Shown: piece by piece, positions 7,396 to 16,559 of the stretch
How the letters are laid out: the number at the start of each line of letters is the position of its first letter
Position numbering within the stretch: the first letter of the stretch is position 1
Assembly (NCBI GenBank): GCA_028282725.1
Contig: JANQHF010000061.1
Coordinates: 124,001 to 188,000 of the forward strand
Reading direction: 5' to 3'
DNA: 64,000 nt
From: Saprospiraceae bacterium
GTDB taxonomy: Bacteria > Bacteroidota > Bacteroidia > Chitinophagales > Saprospiraceae
Made by a program: the position numbers and the translations under genes
The notes under the pieces: generated by a model
Databases searched by the model: none
Told to the model about the DNA's origin: nothing
The model's input: only the letters and a program-made list of their open reading frames with translations

Positions 7396-8502
7396 TCAGC
7401 TGTCCGTGACCTGTTTTTGATATTGTAATGGAAGCAATTCAAATCTTTCCTGGAAACACTTGGAAAAATAAGAAGGACTTGAAAAGCCTGATTGAAATGA
7501 TGATTGTGAAATATTCAACCCGGATTTAAGAAAGTCTAATGATTTGTTGAGCCTGAAGTCTCTGAGAATACTGTTGGGGGACTTGTCAAGAACTGTTGTA
7601 CAGGTTCTGTACAACTTAGATTTGCTCATCGACATTTTGCTGCCAAAATCAGGAACTCCAAAGTTTGCCTCAGAATAAAAATCATTAAGTACCTGGAATA
7701 GTAATTCCAAAAAGGATTCTTCCGTAGAAGAGGTAAATCGAGTCTTCGATGTATCGAATATTGTATGATGTTCAGATCTGGACAATTCTCGAATTACAGA
7801 AGTAATGAACGTGCGATTTTCAATATCAAAAGAGCAAAGACCACGAGCCAACTGAATGACGTCACCGAAGATTTCGTTATTTTTGGTAACGGGAATGCCT
7901 GCATGGATTGCAATTTTAAATCCTAACATTTCAGTAGCAATATGCAGAGACGTTAGAATTGCCTGTGCACATTGAATAGCCTGTGAAACAGATACGAATG
8001 AGACTATAAAATCAGATCCTCCCAGTTCCACTTCACTTCCTTCAAACTGTTTTATCTGATTTCTGATGATGTCGTTGTGCAAAGAGATAAGATCTCCTGC
8101 TTTTTCTTTCCCTAAACGATGTTGTAATAAATATTGATCAGTTATTTGAGCAACTAAAATCACCCTGAAAGCGGGATCATTGAATACTTTTAATGTGGGA
8201 TCATCAGGATCATTCCATCCAATCGGATCTTCCATTCGTCCCATAAATGCTTCGATGACATGACTATTGACCTGTATGATTTCATGAGGGATCAGACCAT
8301 GAGCTCTGTTGTGCATTTCGTGAACTGCCTTAATATTGGGTGCATCAATTAGACAAAATGCATACCCTCTTTCCTCATCAACCCAGTACGTCATGCATCG
8401 GCAACCATACTCATCCTGGATCTTTAGATCTTCGCGATGTGCCTCTGCAGCATGTTTGGCTTCAATTCCAGGAACGATGTGCCGATCCATGTAAATGGGC
8501 AT
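7396..8502 (-). CDS. Three-domain regulator: DUF4242, cyclase-like domain, AraC-type HTH
   Basis: A 368-residue cytoplasmic protein. Residues 1-95 form a DUF4242 domain (MPIYMDRHIVPG, CRCMTYWVDEERGYAFCLIDAPN, MHNRAHGLIPHEIIQV). Residues ~110-255 resemble a class III nucleotide-cyclase fold (DFIVSFVSVSQAIQCAQAIL, IAIHAGIPVTKNNEIFGDVIQLARGLCS); a full metal and purine-binding set is not evident, so it is likely a sensory relic. Residues ~265-365 are an AraC helix-turn-helix (SKSKLYRTCTTVLDKSPNSILRDFRLNKSLDFLKSG, FSSPSYFSKCFQERFELLP). It probably controls transcription in response to a ligand bound by the N-terminal domains. It lies 101 bp upstream of the secreted DUF4242 gene, a plausible target. 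Confidence 0.82.
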   Translation of the reverse strand: MPIYMDRHIVPGIEAKHAAEAHREDLKIQDEYGCRCMTYWVDEERGYAFCLIDAPNIKAVHEMHNRAHGLIPHEIIQVNSHVIEAFMGRMEDPIGWNDPDDPTLKVFNDPAFRVILVAQITDQYLLQHRLGKEKAGDLISLHNDIIRNQIKQFEGSEVELGGSDFIVSFVSVSQAIQCAQAILTSLHIATEMLGFKIAIHAGIPVTKNNEIFGDVIQLARGLCSFDIENRTFITSVIRELSRSEHHTIFDTSKTRFTSSTEESFLELLFQVLNDFYSEANFGVPDFGSKMSMSKSKLYRTCTTVLDKSPNSILRDFRLNKSLDFLKSGLNISQSSFQSGFSSPSYFSKCFQERFELLPLQYQKQVTDS

Positions 8503-8656
8503 GAACTAATCTATTTGTCCTGCTAAAAAAATCAATAATTCCTGGATACATTGCAAATTCTGGTTCAAAACCTGGTAGATTTGGATCAATTAAAGAGGGA
8601 GAATAATGTTTCTCGAGGAAATTTACCAAGCTTTCAAAGATTAGTAAACTGAGCTT

Positions 8657-9694
8657 TCACACCTCCAAACCACCTCTTGTTGCCTTGTATCTTCCTTTTC
8701 CAAACTTCGTACCATTAAATTCCTCGCTCTTTCGTCGATCTGCACGTTCTTCTTCAGGTAGTTGAATAAAATCTGAACACTTGTTCGAGCAGCACCCTGA
8801 ATATTTTTCGGCACAAGCCACACACTGAATAAAGAGGATATGACAAGCGTCGTTGGCACAATTGGTATGATCGTCACAGGGCGCACCACATTGATGGCAT
8901 TTGGCAATAATATCTTCACTGATGCGCTCACCCAATCGATCGTCAAAGACAAAATTCTTTCCTCTGAATTTGTTCTCCAAACCCTGTGCATTTACCTGTC
9001 TGGCATATTCGATAATCCCTCCATCCAGCTGATACAGCTTGTCAAAACCCCTGTGTTTGAAGTAAGCAGTCGCCTTTTCACAACGGATTCCTCCCGTGCA
9101 ATACATGATGACGTCCTTGTCTTTATTTTGGACCAGGATATCTTCCACGATCGGTAGAGATTCGCGAAAAGTCTCCACATCCGGACATATGGCCCCCTCA
9201 AAATGACCCACTTCACTTTCGTAGTGATTGCGCATATCAATAACGATCGTGTCATCTTTTGCCGTGAGTTGATTGTATTCTTCAGCAGAGATATGTACGG
9301 CATTATCCGCAACACTGAAAGATTCGTCCTCTATGCCATCTGCTACAATTTTATTTCGAATTTTGATGATCAACTTAAAAAAAGACTTCCCATCGTCGTC
9401 GATTGCTATATTCAGACGACAGCCTTCCAAAAAGGTGATTTCATCCATTAAAGAGCGAAAAAGATCCAGATTTTCAGTTGGAACGCTCACCTGGCCATTC
9501 ACTCCCTCATGGGCTACATAAATGCGACCGAAAGTACCGGCTTTTGATAATAAGAGATAGAAATGATCTCTGAATACCTGAACGTTTCTGATTCGGGCAT
9601 ATTTGTAAAATGACAGTGTAGTTCTGGGCTTTTGATCGGAATCCAGCTGTTTTTTAAGGATCCGTCGATCTACGCGATTATATAATCTTGACAT
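8657..9694 (-). CDS. trhO: tRNA uridine(34) 5-hydroxylase TrhO (rhodanese family)
   Basis: A 345-residue member of the YceA/TrhO family, which hydroxylates U34 of certain tRNAs in an oxygen-dependent way. The N-terminal domain is acylphosphatase-like (GTFGRIYVAHEGVNGQVS near residues 53-70). The rhodanese domain follows with IDMRNHYESEVGHFEGAI and the active-site loop CTGGIRCEK (cysteine 199). The C-terminus has a cysteine-rich tail (CHQCGAPC, CVACAEKYSGCC), as in other family members. It is a single gene with no operon partner nearby. Confidence 0.93.
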   Translation of the reverse strand: MSRLYNRVDRRILKKQLDSDQKPRTTLSFYKYARIRNVQVFRDHFYLLLSKAGTFGRIYVAHEGVNGQVSVPTENLDLFRSLMDEITFLEGCRLNIAIDDDGKSFFKLIIKIRNKIVADGIEDESFSVADNAVHISAEEYNQLTAKDDTIVIDMRNHYESEVGHFEGAICPDVETFRESLPIVEDILVQNKDKDVIMYCTGGIRCEKATAYFKHRGFDKLYQLDGGIIEYARQVNAQGLENKFRGKNFVFDDRLGERISEDIIAKCHQCGAPCDDHTNCANDACHILFIQCVACAEKYSGCCSNKCSDFIQLPEEERADRRKSEEFNGTKFGKGRYKATRGGLEV

Positions 9695-9910
9695 GATTAT
9701 GCAATTAAATCCCGATTGCAGGTCAGGCGATTACCGGGCAAAGATAGGTGTAAATTATTGATGGTTGATCGTCATGTGTTTCACTTCTGCCTAAGGTTAT
9801 GAGCTAATTTTCCTTCGATTTGGAACTTTTTTGAGAAATGCACGATTGATAGTTCATATTTGGGCTTTTGGCCGAATATTTGATTGTTTGTTTCACATAA
9901 AACAAGAAAA

Positions 9911-10285
9911 ATGGCTACACGTCAACGAAAGAAGACAAAATATAATCAGAAAGAATTAGCCGTCTTTGGGGCGTTAATTGACGATAAATTGGCACAAGCC
10001 AACGAGCAGCTTGAATACTATAAGACGCAAATAGCCGAATTAGGCGATAATGAAGATTCCAAATTTAAAAGCCTTGGGGAGTCCTCTACATCTGTGGATG
10101 TGGAAAGATTATACGACCTGGCAGCAAGGCAAAGAAAATTGATCCAGCACTTGGAAAACGCAAAGCTCAGGATCCAAAACAAGGTCTATGGTATTTGCCG
10201 GGCTACGGGAAAATTGATTTCCAAGGAGCGACTGATGGCTGTTCCTCATGCTACCTTAAGTATTGAAGCGAAACAAAGAAAATGA
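9911..10285 (+). CDS. TraR/DksA family protein with incomplete zinc finger
   Basis: A 124-residue protein from the ATG at 9911; a GTG-type extension upstream to 9884 is possible but less likely. Composition is basic at the start (MATRQRKKTKYNQKEL), then a long coiled coil (residues ~15-85), then the DksA-like tail YGICRATGKLISKERLMAVPHATLS. DksA proteins bind the RNA polymerase secondary channel. Here only one of the four zinc cysteines (in GICR) remains, which is common in this Bacteroidetes subgroup. It overlaps or abuts lspA, a conserved pairing in the phylum. Confidence 0.88.
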   Translation: MATRQRKKTKYNQKELAVFGALIDDKLAQANEQLEYYKTQIAELGDNEDSKFKSLGESSTSVDVERLYDLAARQRKLIQHLENAKLRIQNKVYGICRATGKLISKERLMAVPHATLSIEAKQRK

Positions 10286-10340
10286 TTTATTTTTGGCCCC
10301 TTACTACGCGGTAAGGGAAACAGGCCAAAGAAAGCTTTTT

Positions 10341-11063
10341 TTGAAAAAGTCCCACATTCTCATAATCATTGTTCTGTTGGTGTTGATCGCAGATCAGGCG
10401 CTAAAAATCTATGTCAAGACACATTTCAGTTATGCAACCGGCTTTAACATCCTGGGTCTGGATTGGGCCCGCATCCACTTCATAGAAAACCCGGGGATGG
10501 CATTTGGTATCACCTTTGGCGACAAATGCATAGGGATCACCTCCGAAGAGGGAAATTGTCAGGGAATCATGTTGTCCGAAAAAGGAGGTAAGTTGATTTT
10601 GAGTCTTTTCAGGCTGATCATGGTGGCCTTCCTCTTTTACTTCATCAGGGAATTGTACAGGGCCAAAGAATCAATGGGGCTTTTAATCAGCCTTTCACTG
10701 ATATTGGCCGGGGCAATCGGGAACATCATAGACAGTGCATTTTACGGAATGATATTTTCTTCGAATTATCACGGTGGAGTTGCAGAGCTTTTTCCCGAGG
10801 AAGGGTACGCACCATTCTTATTCGGAAAGGTGGTGGATATGTTTTATTTTCCAATGATTGATACGCGTTTGCCTGAATGGGTTCCCTTCTGGGGTGGCGA
10901 TAAATTTCAATTCTTCCGTCCGGTATTCAATGTGGCGGATGCATCCATATCCGTTGGTGTCGCATCCATATTGATCTTTCACCGCAGGTTTCTGAAAAAG
11001 AAACCTGAAGAACCGGCCGAGAAGGAAACCCCGGTTGTGACGTCCTCTTCGGAAGAAGAATAA
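10341..11063 (+). CDS. lspA: Lipoprotein signal peptidase (signal peptidase II)
   Basis: Inner-membrane aspartyl protease that cleaves prolipoproteins after lipidation. Membrane helices start at HILIIIVLLVLIADQALKIYVK. The catalytic aspartates lie in GAIGNIIDSAFYG and FRPVFNVADASISVG. The C-terminus is charged (KKKPEEPAEKE...). It has the insertions typical of the large Bacteroidetes form. No in-frame ATG lies before the first helix. TTG at 10341 (giving LKKSHILII) and TTG at 10263 (overlapping the DksA-like gene by 23 bp) are both possible; the shorter form fits homologues better. Confidence 0.9.
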   Translation: MKKSHILIIIVLLVLIADQALKIYVKTHFSYATGFNILGLDWARIHFIENPGMAFGITFGDKCIGITSEEGNCQGIMLSEKGGKLILSLFRLIMVAFLFYFIRELYRAKESMGLLISLSLILAGAIGNIIDSAFYGMIFSSNYHGGVAELFPEEGYAPFLFGKVVDMFYFPMIDTRLPEWVPFWGGDKFQFFRPVFNVADASISVGVASILIFHRRFLKKKPEEPAEKETPVVTSSSEEE

Positions 11064-11070
11064 TCTGAAG

Positions 11071-13389
11071 TCAACGAAGGATCAAAATTTTGGTAACAAA
11101 GGCATCGGGTCGATCGAAGGCCGAGACATCTGTGCTGAATACCAGGTAAACCCCGGATTGAACTTCATTGCCCTTGAGATCTCTTTGGTCCCAGATTGCC
11201 TGACCTCCAAGTGCTGTTAACTCAGTGACCAACAAACCATTAACATCTGTAATTTTCACATTTGCATCAGCCGTAAGACCTCTGATTGCGACAGGCCCAA
11301 AATAATCCGGATCGACCGGATTGGGAAAGGCGATTACCTCATCTTCACGGTGCATGTTTTTGCCGGCAGTAGATTCAGTTCTCAATGATAACAAACCCCT
11401 GTTCGTGCCAATCCACATGATGCCCGTTTCCCCTTCGTAAGCAAGAGATTGGATTTCATTGTCAAACAACGGACTATTATTCACCGTAAAATGAGCGATT
11501 TGTTCATCTCCCTGTGGAGACTGAACGAACAATCCGTTTCTTGTTCCAAACCATTTCTGATCTGCTCCATCCACCGCCATGACATTGATCTGTTGATCGG
11601 CCAGAAGAAAGGCAACGATACTATCCTGTACTATCTTGCGTCTTATGCCCTGACATACTTCAACATCAAATACCTGAGTCCCACAATCAAAGATCACAGG
11701 CCCCTCATTGGTTCCTACCCAGACTTCCCCATCAAGGTCTTTGACGATACTGATCACATTGTTGGTGGACAATTCGCTATTGTTGGAAGTGATAAACCTG
11801 AATCGATCATCAGCCGTGCTCTGCACGGAGGGACCGCTGTCATAGACCAGGACACCTCCGTTGTTTCCATGTACAGTAAACCATTTGTATCCCACATCAT
11901 CTACGACCACCTCGCTAAGCGTGCTGCGGGAGGGTACTGAAAAACTAAGCCATCTGCCTTCCCGGGTCAGGACATTGATGGGCTCCGGAGCATTGTAGGT
12001 AGACACCCAAAGATTTTCATCTTCATCAAATGCCAGTCCGGTGACTCTCTCCCTTGCCGGGTCTCCAATAGCCCCCCTCAGAGAACTGTTGGTCTTGTTG
12101 TACAACTGATAGTTGTTATTCTCGAAATCGTACTCAACCAATCCAGCCCAATAACTAGCCGCGTACAATTTTGAAATTGAAGGATGAAAAGCAACTCGAA
12201 AAATACTCAAGGCATCAAAATCTCTGATCGTACTATTTTCAAATTCATTGAAATTCAACCAATTCCTTTCATTCAGAAAATAAAATCCATCTCTTGAAAA
12301 CAGAAATGTGAAATTCTCTGCCACGCCGCCAGACGCCACCAATACCAGATCATCCTTAACAACTATGTCACTGGATTTTTCTGAAAAAGGAGAATTATAC
12401 CGTATTTGCGAACATGGACTTGAATAACTTTCTGCAAAGCGGATATTGTTGAAAAGATCTGCATACCATATGGTTCCCTTTTCATCCAGGAGCGCATCCT
12501 GTGTGACTCCAAGGCAATTGGCTCCGTTCGCAATAAACGCATCGTCATCATTAAAAAATAGGACCTTAGATTGAAAATCAGGACCATTCCAACCTGTTAT
12601 CAAAAGGTCATTGGAACTAGTTAAATATTTTAACTCCAATTCCATTTCCTGATGAATGATGAATATGGAGTCTTTTGATTCAAATTTGAATAGATTACCG
12701 TCGGCGCCGATGTAAACAGCACCTTGATGATTTACTATCGCCACTGAATTATATAATTCCGGCATTCCAAATTCACTTCCTAAGAAGTTCCATTGACTGA
12801 AATCAGATAAGATTGCATTTTCCTGATCTCGGATGAAGTAAACTCCTTCCGAAGTAGCTGCGTAAAGTATATCATTCCGGGACGACATCTGGCGAATGGG
12901 CACTCCTGTTCTAATCGTACTGCCAAAGGTCAAATTCTGTGTATTGAATTCAACGATTCCAAATTCAGCAGATATAAAGGCCGTCTGCTCATTTGAAAAA
13001 TAGATATCATTAATTCTCTTATTTCCAATAATAGAATTATTTAAAAGGATATTGGGAATGTTGATTATACCGCTTCCCCGGACAATGTCAATATTGCTAT
13101 TATTATAAAGTACGAACAATTGATTGTTAAACTCATCGTAGTGCACTTTTCTAATTCCAATATCTGAAAGCCCTTCAACCTTGGAAAGAAAGGTTACGGA
13201 ATTGTCCACTTTATCTATTGTGAAAATGCTCAAGGGTGTTGCATAAATTACCTTGTCGGCACTTTGAGTAACTGAAATTCCACGTTGGTAGGGCAGGTGA
13301 GATTTCCAATCTCCAATTGCAATATCCTGACCATTCAAAATTCCATAAAGACTGAAAAGGAGTAAAATTAGAAAGCGCGCCATCGTCAT
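11071..13389 (-). CDS. porZ: PorZ-like type IX secretion protein, beta-propeller with C-terminal sorting-type domain
   Basis: A 772-residue exported protein with signal peptide (ARFLILLLFSLYGILNGQ) directly followed by IGDWKSHLPYQRGISVTQS, the signature start of PorZ. The body is a series of two-component-regulator-type propeller blades (GIVEFNTQNL, LYAATSEGVYFI, VGTNEGPVIFD, WFGTRNGLFVQ, IMWIGTNRGLLSL). The last ~85 residues (VIAFPNPVDPDYFGPVAI ... VTKILILR) look like a type IX sorting-type immunoglobulin-like domain. PorZ sits on the cell surface and helps attach anionic lipopolysaccharide to secreted cargo. The start overlaps nadD by four bases (ATGA), so it is in the dnaN-nadD-porZ transcript. 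Confidence 0.85.
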   Translation of the reverse strand: MTMARFLILLLFSLYGILNGQDIAIGDWKSHLPYQRGISVTQSADKVIYATPLSIFTIDKVDNSVTFLSKVEGLSDIGIRKVHYDEFNNQLFVLYNNSNIDIVRGSGIINIPNILLNNSIIGNKRINDIYFSNEQTAFISAEFGIVEFNTQNLTFGSTIRTGVPIRQMSSRNDILYAATSEGVYFIRDQENAILSDFSQWNFLGSEFGMPELYNSVAIVNHQGAVYIGADGNLFKFESKDSIFIIHQEMELELKYLTSSNDLLITGWNGPDFQSKVLFFNDDDAFIANGANCLGVTQDALLDEKGTIWYADLFNNIRFAESYSSPCSQIRYNSPFSEKSSDIVVKDDLVLVASGGVAENFTFLFSRDGFYFLNERNWLNFNEFENSTIRDFDALSIFRVAFHPSISKLYAASYWAGLVEYDFENNNYQLYNKTNSSLRGAIGDPARERVTGLAFDEDENLWVSTYNAPEPINVLTREGRWLSFSVPSRSTLSEVVVDDVGYKWFTVHGNNGGVLVYDSGPSVQSTADDRFRFITSNNSELSTNNVISIVKDLDGEVWVGTNEGPVIFDCGTQVFDVEVCQGIRRKIVQDSIVAFLLADQQINVMAVDGADQKWFGTRNGLFVQSPQGDEQIAHFTVNNSPLFDNEIQSLAYEGETGIMWIGTNRGLLSLRTESTAGKNMHREDEVIAFPNPVDPDYFGPVAIRGLTADANVKITDVNGLLVTELTALGGQAIWDQRDLKGNEVQSGVYLVFSTDVSAFDRPDAFVTKILILR

Positions 13390-13961
13390 TTCCGGTATAG
13401 ATGACTGGAATTCAAATATTCATATACCTCATGTGGGACCAGGTATTGCACTGATTTATTTTCTTTTATTGCCTTTCTGACAAATGTTGCTGAAATGTCC
13501 AGGAGCGGTGCCTCCACAAAATGAACTCTTGGATGATCATGAAATCTGTGTGTTCTGTACCGGGGTCGTTTGTAGACATAGATATCATGATGAGCAATGA
13601 TCATTTCATGATTTTTCCACTTGTGAAATGATGCTAAATTGTCTCCGCCCATGATCAGGGCATATTCATTCCCTGGTTTAAATTCTTTGAGATAAGTCAG
13701 TGTGTCTATCGTATAGGATGGAACTGGTAAATTGAATTCTATCTTACTTGCTTTGATTTTTGAGTTTTCAGCGGTAGCAAGGTGAACCAGGTGGAGGCGA
13801 TCATAATTTGGGGCCAGTGATTTTTTTTGTTTGAATGGATTTTGGGGAGAAACGACCATCCAGATATTCTCCAGCTCTGTATATTCGAGCATATGATTGG
13901 CAATGATCATATGACCAATATGAATCGGATTAAAGGATCCGAAGAATAATCCCACTTTCAT
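13386..13961 (-). CDS. nadD: Nicotinate-nucleotide adenylyltransferase
   Basis: A 191-residue nucleotidyltransferase that adenylates nicotinate mononucleotide in NAD synthesis. It has the GSFNPIHIGH motif (residues 8-17), GGDNLASFHKWKN in the middle and the ISATFVRKAIKENKSVQYLVP tail with the SxTxxR ATP-binding element. It ends with a four-base overlap with porZ and starts 24 bp after dnaN. Length is normal. Confidence 0.95.
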   Translation of the reverse strand: MKVGLFFGSFNPIHIGHMIIANHMLEYTELENIWMVVSPQNPFKQKKSLAPNYDRLHLVHLATAENSKIKASKIEFNLPVPSYTIDTLTYLKEFKPGNEYALIMGGDNLASFHKWKNHEMIIAHHDIYVYKRPRYRTHRFHDHPRVHFVEAPLLDISATFVRKAIKENKSVQYLVPHEVYEYLNSSHLYRK

Positions 13962-13985
13962 ATTACTATAACGAAAAAGCCAAAA

Positions 13986-15101
13986 TCAATTACCCATCAT
14001 CACCGGCATGACGAGCATGATCAATTCTTCTTCATCCGGTTGCTCAGAAGGAACGAGAATTCCGGCGCGATTCGGTGTTGAAAGTTTCAGTATGATCTCG
14101 TCCGTTCCGAGGACACTGAGCATTTCGATAAGAAATTTAGCATTGAAACCGATGTTCATTGCGTCTCCCGTGTATTCGCACGAAAGTTGTTCTGTAGCTT
14201 CATTGCTAAAGTCCAGATCCTGTGCAGATACCGTCAAACTGCCATCGCTTATGTTGAGTACGACCTGGTTGGTCGATTTATTGGCATAGATGGCGATCCT
14301 TCGCAGTGATTGTAAGAAATCACTTCTGTTGATCGTAAGTCTATTGGCATTGTCATAAGGAATAACGGCATTATAGTCAGGATATTTGGCATCGATCAAC
14401 CGGATGATGACCTTGGTTTGACCCATCGCAAAGAAGCAGTTGTTCTTGTTATAGGAAAGATGGACCTGCGCATCCTGATTGAGGGCATTCTTCAAAAGAA
14501 CCAATCCTTTCTTCGGTATAATGAATGAAGCAGTCTCTTCAGGATTGCCTCTTTTAAAGCTGTATTTAACGAGCTTGTGGGCATCGGTTGCCACAAATAT
14601 GATCGTGGCATCCTCTATTTGTACATACACTCCCTGCATTGCCATTCTCAGCTCATCATTACTGGTGGCAAAAAGGGTTTTGGTCAACGCACTGTTGATG
14701 AGGTCAGAATCAAGGGTAATGGACTGTGCATCTTCCTCGGCAGGCAAATCCGGAAAATCTTCATGGTTATCTCCCGCTAGTTTGTATTTACCGTATGCCG
14801 ATGTAATCGTTATTGACCTGACATTTGTTTCTACTTCAAAAGTCACCGGTTGCTCTGGCAAAGCTTTTAATGTGTCTGAAAGAATTTTGGCGGTGATGGC
14901 TATCTGTCCGTCTTCTTCTCCATCAACTTCCAGTGAAGTCATGATCGTCGTTTCGAGATTGGATGCCGTAATCTTGAGAAGATTGCCTGAAAGCTCAAAC
15001 AGGTAATCCTCCAGGATCGGCAAAACCGTATTCGCCCCGACCACTCCATTGGCCAGTGACAGTTTTTTTTGCAATTCTGATGAAGAAACACTGAATTTCA
15101 T
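13986..15101 (-). CDS. dnaN: DNA polymerase III beta subunit (sliding clamp)
   Basis: A 371-residue clamp protein with the usual three repeated domains. Recognisable stretches are MKFSVSSSELQKKLSLANGVV at the start, ILPILEDYLFEL near 30 and YKLAGDNHEDFPDLP near 110. Further along are FVATDAHKLVKY near 175, YPDYNAVIP near 235, and a C-terminus ending in ELIMLVMPVMMGN. It tethers the replicative polymerase to DNA. Genes nadD and porZ follow closely on the same strand; dnaA is not nearby. Confidence 0.97.
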   Translation of the reverse strand: MKFSVSSSELQKKLSLANGVVGANTVLPILEDYLFELSGNLLKITASNLETTIMTSLEVDGEEDGQIAITAKILSDTLKALPEQPVTFEVETNVRSITITSAYGKYKLAGDNHEDFPDLPAEEDAQSITLDSDLINSALTKTLFATSNDELRMAMQGVYVQIEDATIIFVATDAHKLVKYSFKRGNPEETASFIIPKKGLVLLKNALNQDAQVHLSYNKNNCFFAMGQTKVIIRLIDAKYPDYNAVIPYDNANRLTINRSDFLQSLRRIAIYANKSTNQVVLNISDGSLTVSAQDLDFSNEATEQLSCEYTGDAMNIGFNAKFLIEMLSVLGTDEIILKLSTPNRAGILVPSEQPDEEELIMLVMPVMMGN

Positions 15102-15231
15102 GTATTCTCTTTTCGTTTAAATGAAGTTTTTCGGACAAACCGAAAATTATCCCAATCCGCTTGACGCGGTAAAAATCAGGATAACCGCAAAAATAGACGA
15201 TTGTATGGATATGCTTATCTACTCTTAGATA

Positions 15232-15239
15232 TACTTTTG
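15232..15239 (+). promoter_or_regulatory. Candidate -7 promoter element for the M16-mre operon
   Basis: TACTTTTG matches the Bacteroidetes TAnnTTTG element and lies 15 bp before the ATG of the M16 gene. No well-spaced -33 TTTG was found, so the call rests on one element. Confidence 0.4.
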
Positions 15240-15253
15240 TGCATTAGTTCCAA

Positions 15254-16546
15254 ATGAACATGAGATACCTGAATTACTTGTCTAGGGCACCTACTGTAGA
15301 GGCTGTTTCAAGCATTCATATGCCTGAAGTCATACAAATGACATCTTACCAGGATATTCCAATATATCAAGTGCGTAAAGCTAATTGCGGTATTGTGATG
15401 ATTGACCTGGTCTTTCAGGCCGGCCGACCACAGGAAAAACTAAAACTGGCGGCAGCATCCTGCGCAGCTTTGATGAGAGAAAGTGCAGGATCATTTAGTG
15501 CTGCTCAACTTTCAGAGCGCATTGATTTTCTGGGTGCTTCCATTACCTGTACAGCTTCACTTGACCACATATCCATAAAAGCCATAAGTCAAAAAAGACA
15601 TTTAAGCGAAATCACTGCCATCCTAAAAATGATCATCAATGAACCACAGCTTAAAAATGAGGATTGGCAACACATAAAGAGTAAGAGCAAGGAAAAACTA
15701 AAGATCCAGTTAGCTAAAAATGATGTCGTGTCCTATCGTTTGCTTACAGAAAAGATATATGGATCCAATCACCCATATGGATATAATAGTACTTCAGAAT
15801 TATATGATCATCTGGAGTTGGAGGAAATAAAGGCACATTTTCATCAATATGTCAAAGCAAATCATTGTCAGTTGTTTGTTGCTGGAGATCTCGATGATAA
15901 AGATCAATCTGTGTTAGATGGATTATGTCAGAGCATGACAAAATCTTCGATCACTAGTGAAAAGGTCGACTACCAAAGCCCTGCTGTTCAAGGGGGTAGT
16001 ATTGTTGTCCCCGGGGCTTTGAATCAGACTTCGATCCGCATCGGCCGCAGGTCATGTACCATGAAGCATCCTGACTATTTCAGGCTTCAATATGTCTGCA
16101 ATCTGTTGGGAGGATATTTTGGTTCCCGGCTGGTTGTGAAGATACGTGAAGAAATGGGTCTTACGTACAGCATCTATTGTCTGCTCGACAACCATGTTTA
16201 TGATGGCGACATTATGATTGCCGCTGAGGTATCCAACGAAAATGTTTGGAACTGTATGAAGGAGATCCATAAGGCAATGGAAACCATCCGTGAGGAGTTG
16301 GTCAGCGAGGAAGAATGTGCCACTGTCAATAAATATATGATGGGAAATTATATGAATCTTTTTGATGGGCCCTTCAATAGCATTAGGACAATAAAATCAT
16401 TAGCTTTGGCCGATATTCCTTTGGACGACTTAGATACCCTGATCAAGGCTTCGCTTTCATTTGATTCGTATCAAATAAGAGATATGGCAAGGAAGTATTT
16501 TGATAGGAATGATTTTTGGAATGTAATTGTTGGTGCACCAGAATAG
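15254..16546 (+). CDS. M16 family peptidase-like protein lacking the HxxEH site
   Basis: A 430-residue insulinase/pitrilysin fold protein with the two-half clamshell layout. The place where HxxEH should be reads AASCAALMRESAGSF, so zinc ligands are missing and it is probably the non-catalytic partner type. The rest is typical: AAQLSERIDFLGASI near residue 92, YGSNHPYGYNSTSE near 172, VAGDLDD near 215, and GGYFGSRLVVKIREEMGLTYSI with the conserved R/Y pair near 285-305. No signal peptide is seen. A catalytic M16 partner is not in the window. It sits 13 bp before mreB. Confidence 0.85.
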   Translation: MNMRYLNYLSRAPTVEAVSSIHMPEVIQMTSYQDIPIYQVRKANCGIVMIDLVFQAGRPQEKLKLAAASCAALMRESAGSFSAAQLSERIDFLGASITCTASLDHISIKAISQKRHLSEITAILKMIINEPQLKNEDWQHIKSKSKEKLKIQLAKNDVVSYRLLTEKIYGSNHPYGYNSTSELYDHLELEEIKAHFHQYVKANHCQLFVAGDLDDKDQSVLDGLCQSMTKSSITSEKVDYQSPAVQGGSIVVPGALNQTSIRIGRRSCTMKHPDYFRLQYVCNLLGGYFGSRLVVKIREEMGLTYSIYCLLDNHVYDGDIMIAAEVSNENVWNCMKEIHKAMETIREELVSEEECATVNKYMMGNYMNLFDGPFNSIRTIKSLALADIPLDDLDTLIKASLSFDSYQIRDMARKYFDRNDFWNVIVGAPE

Positions 16547-16559
16547 TGAGTATTAAACA

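Noticed and set aside
11449..11940. 163-residue plus-strand frame inside porZ
   Set aside because: It is a shadow of the minus-strand propeller protein, with no start context or domain of its own.
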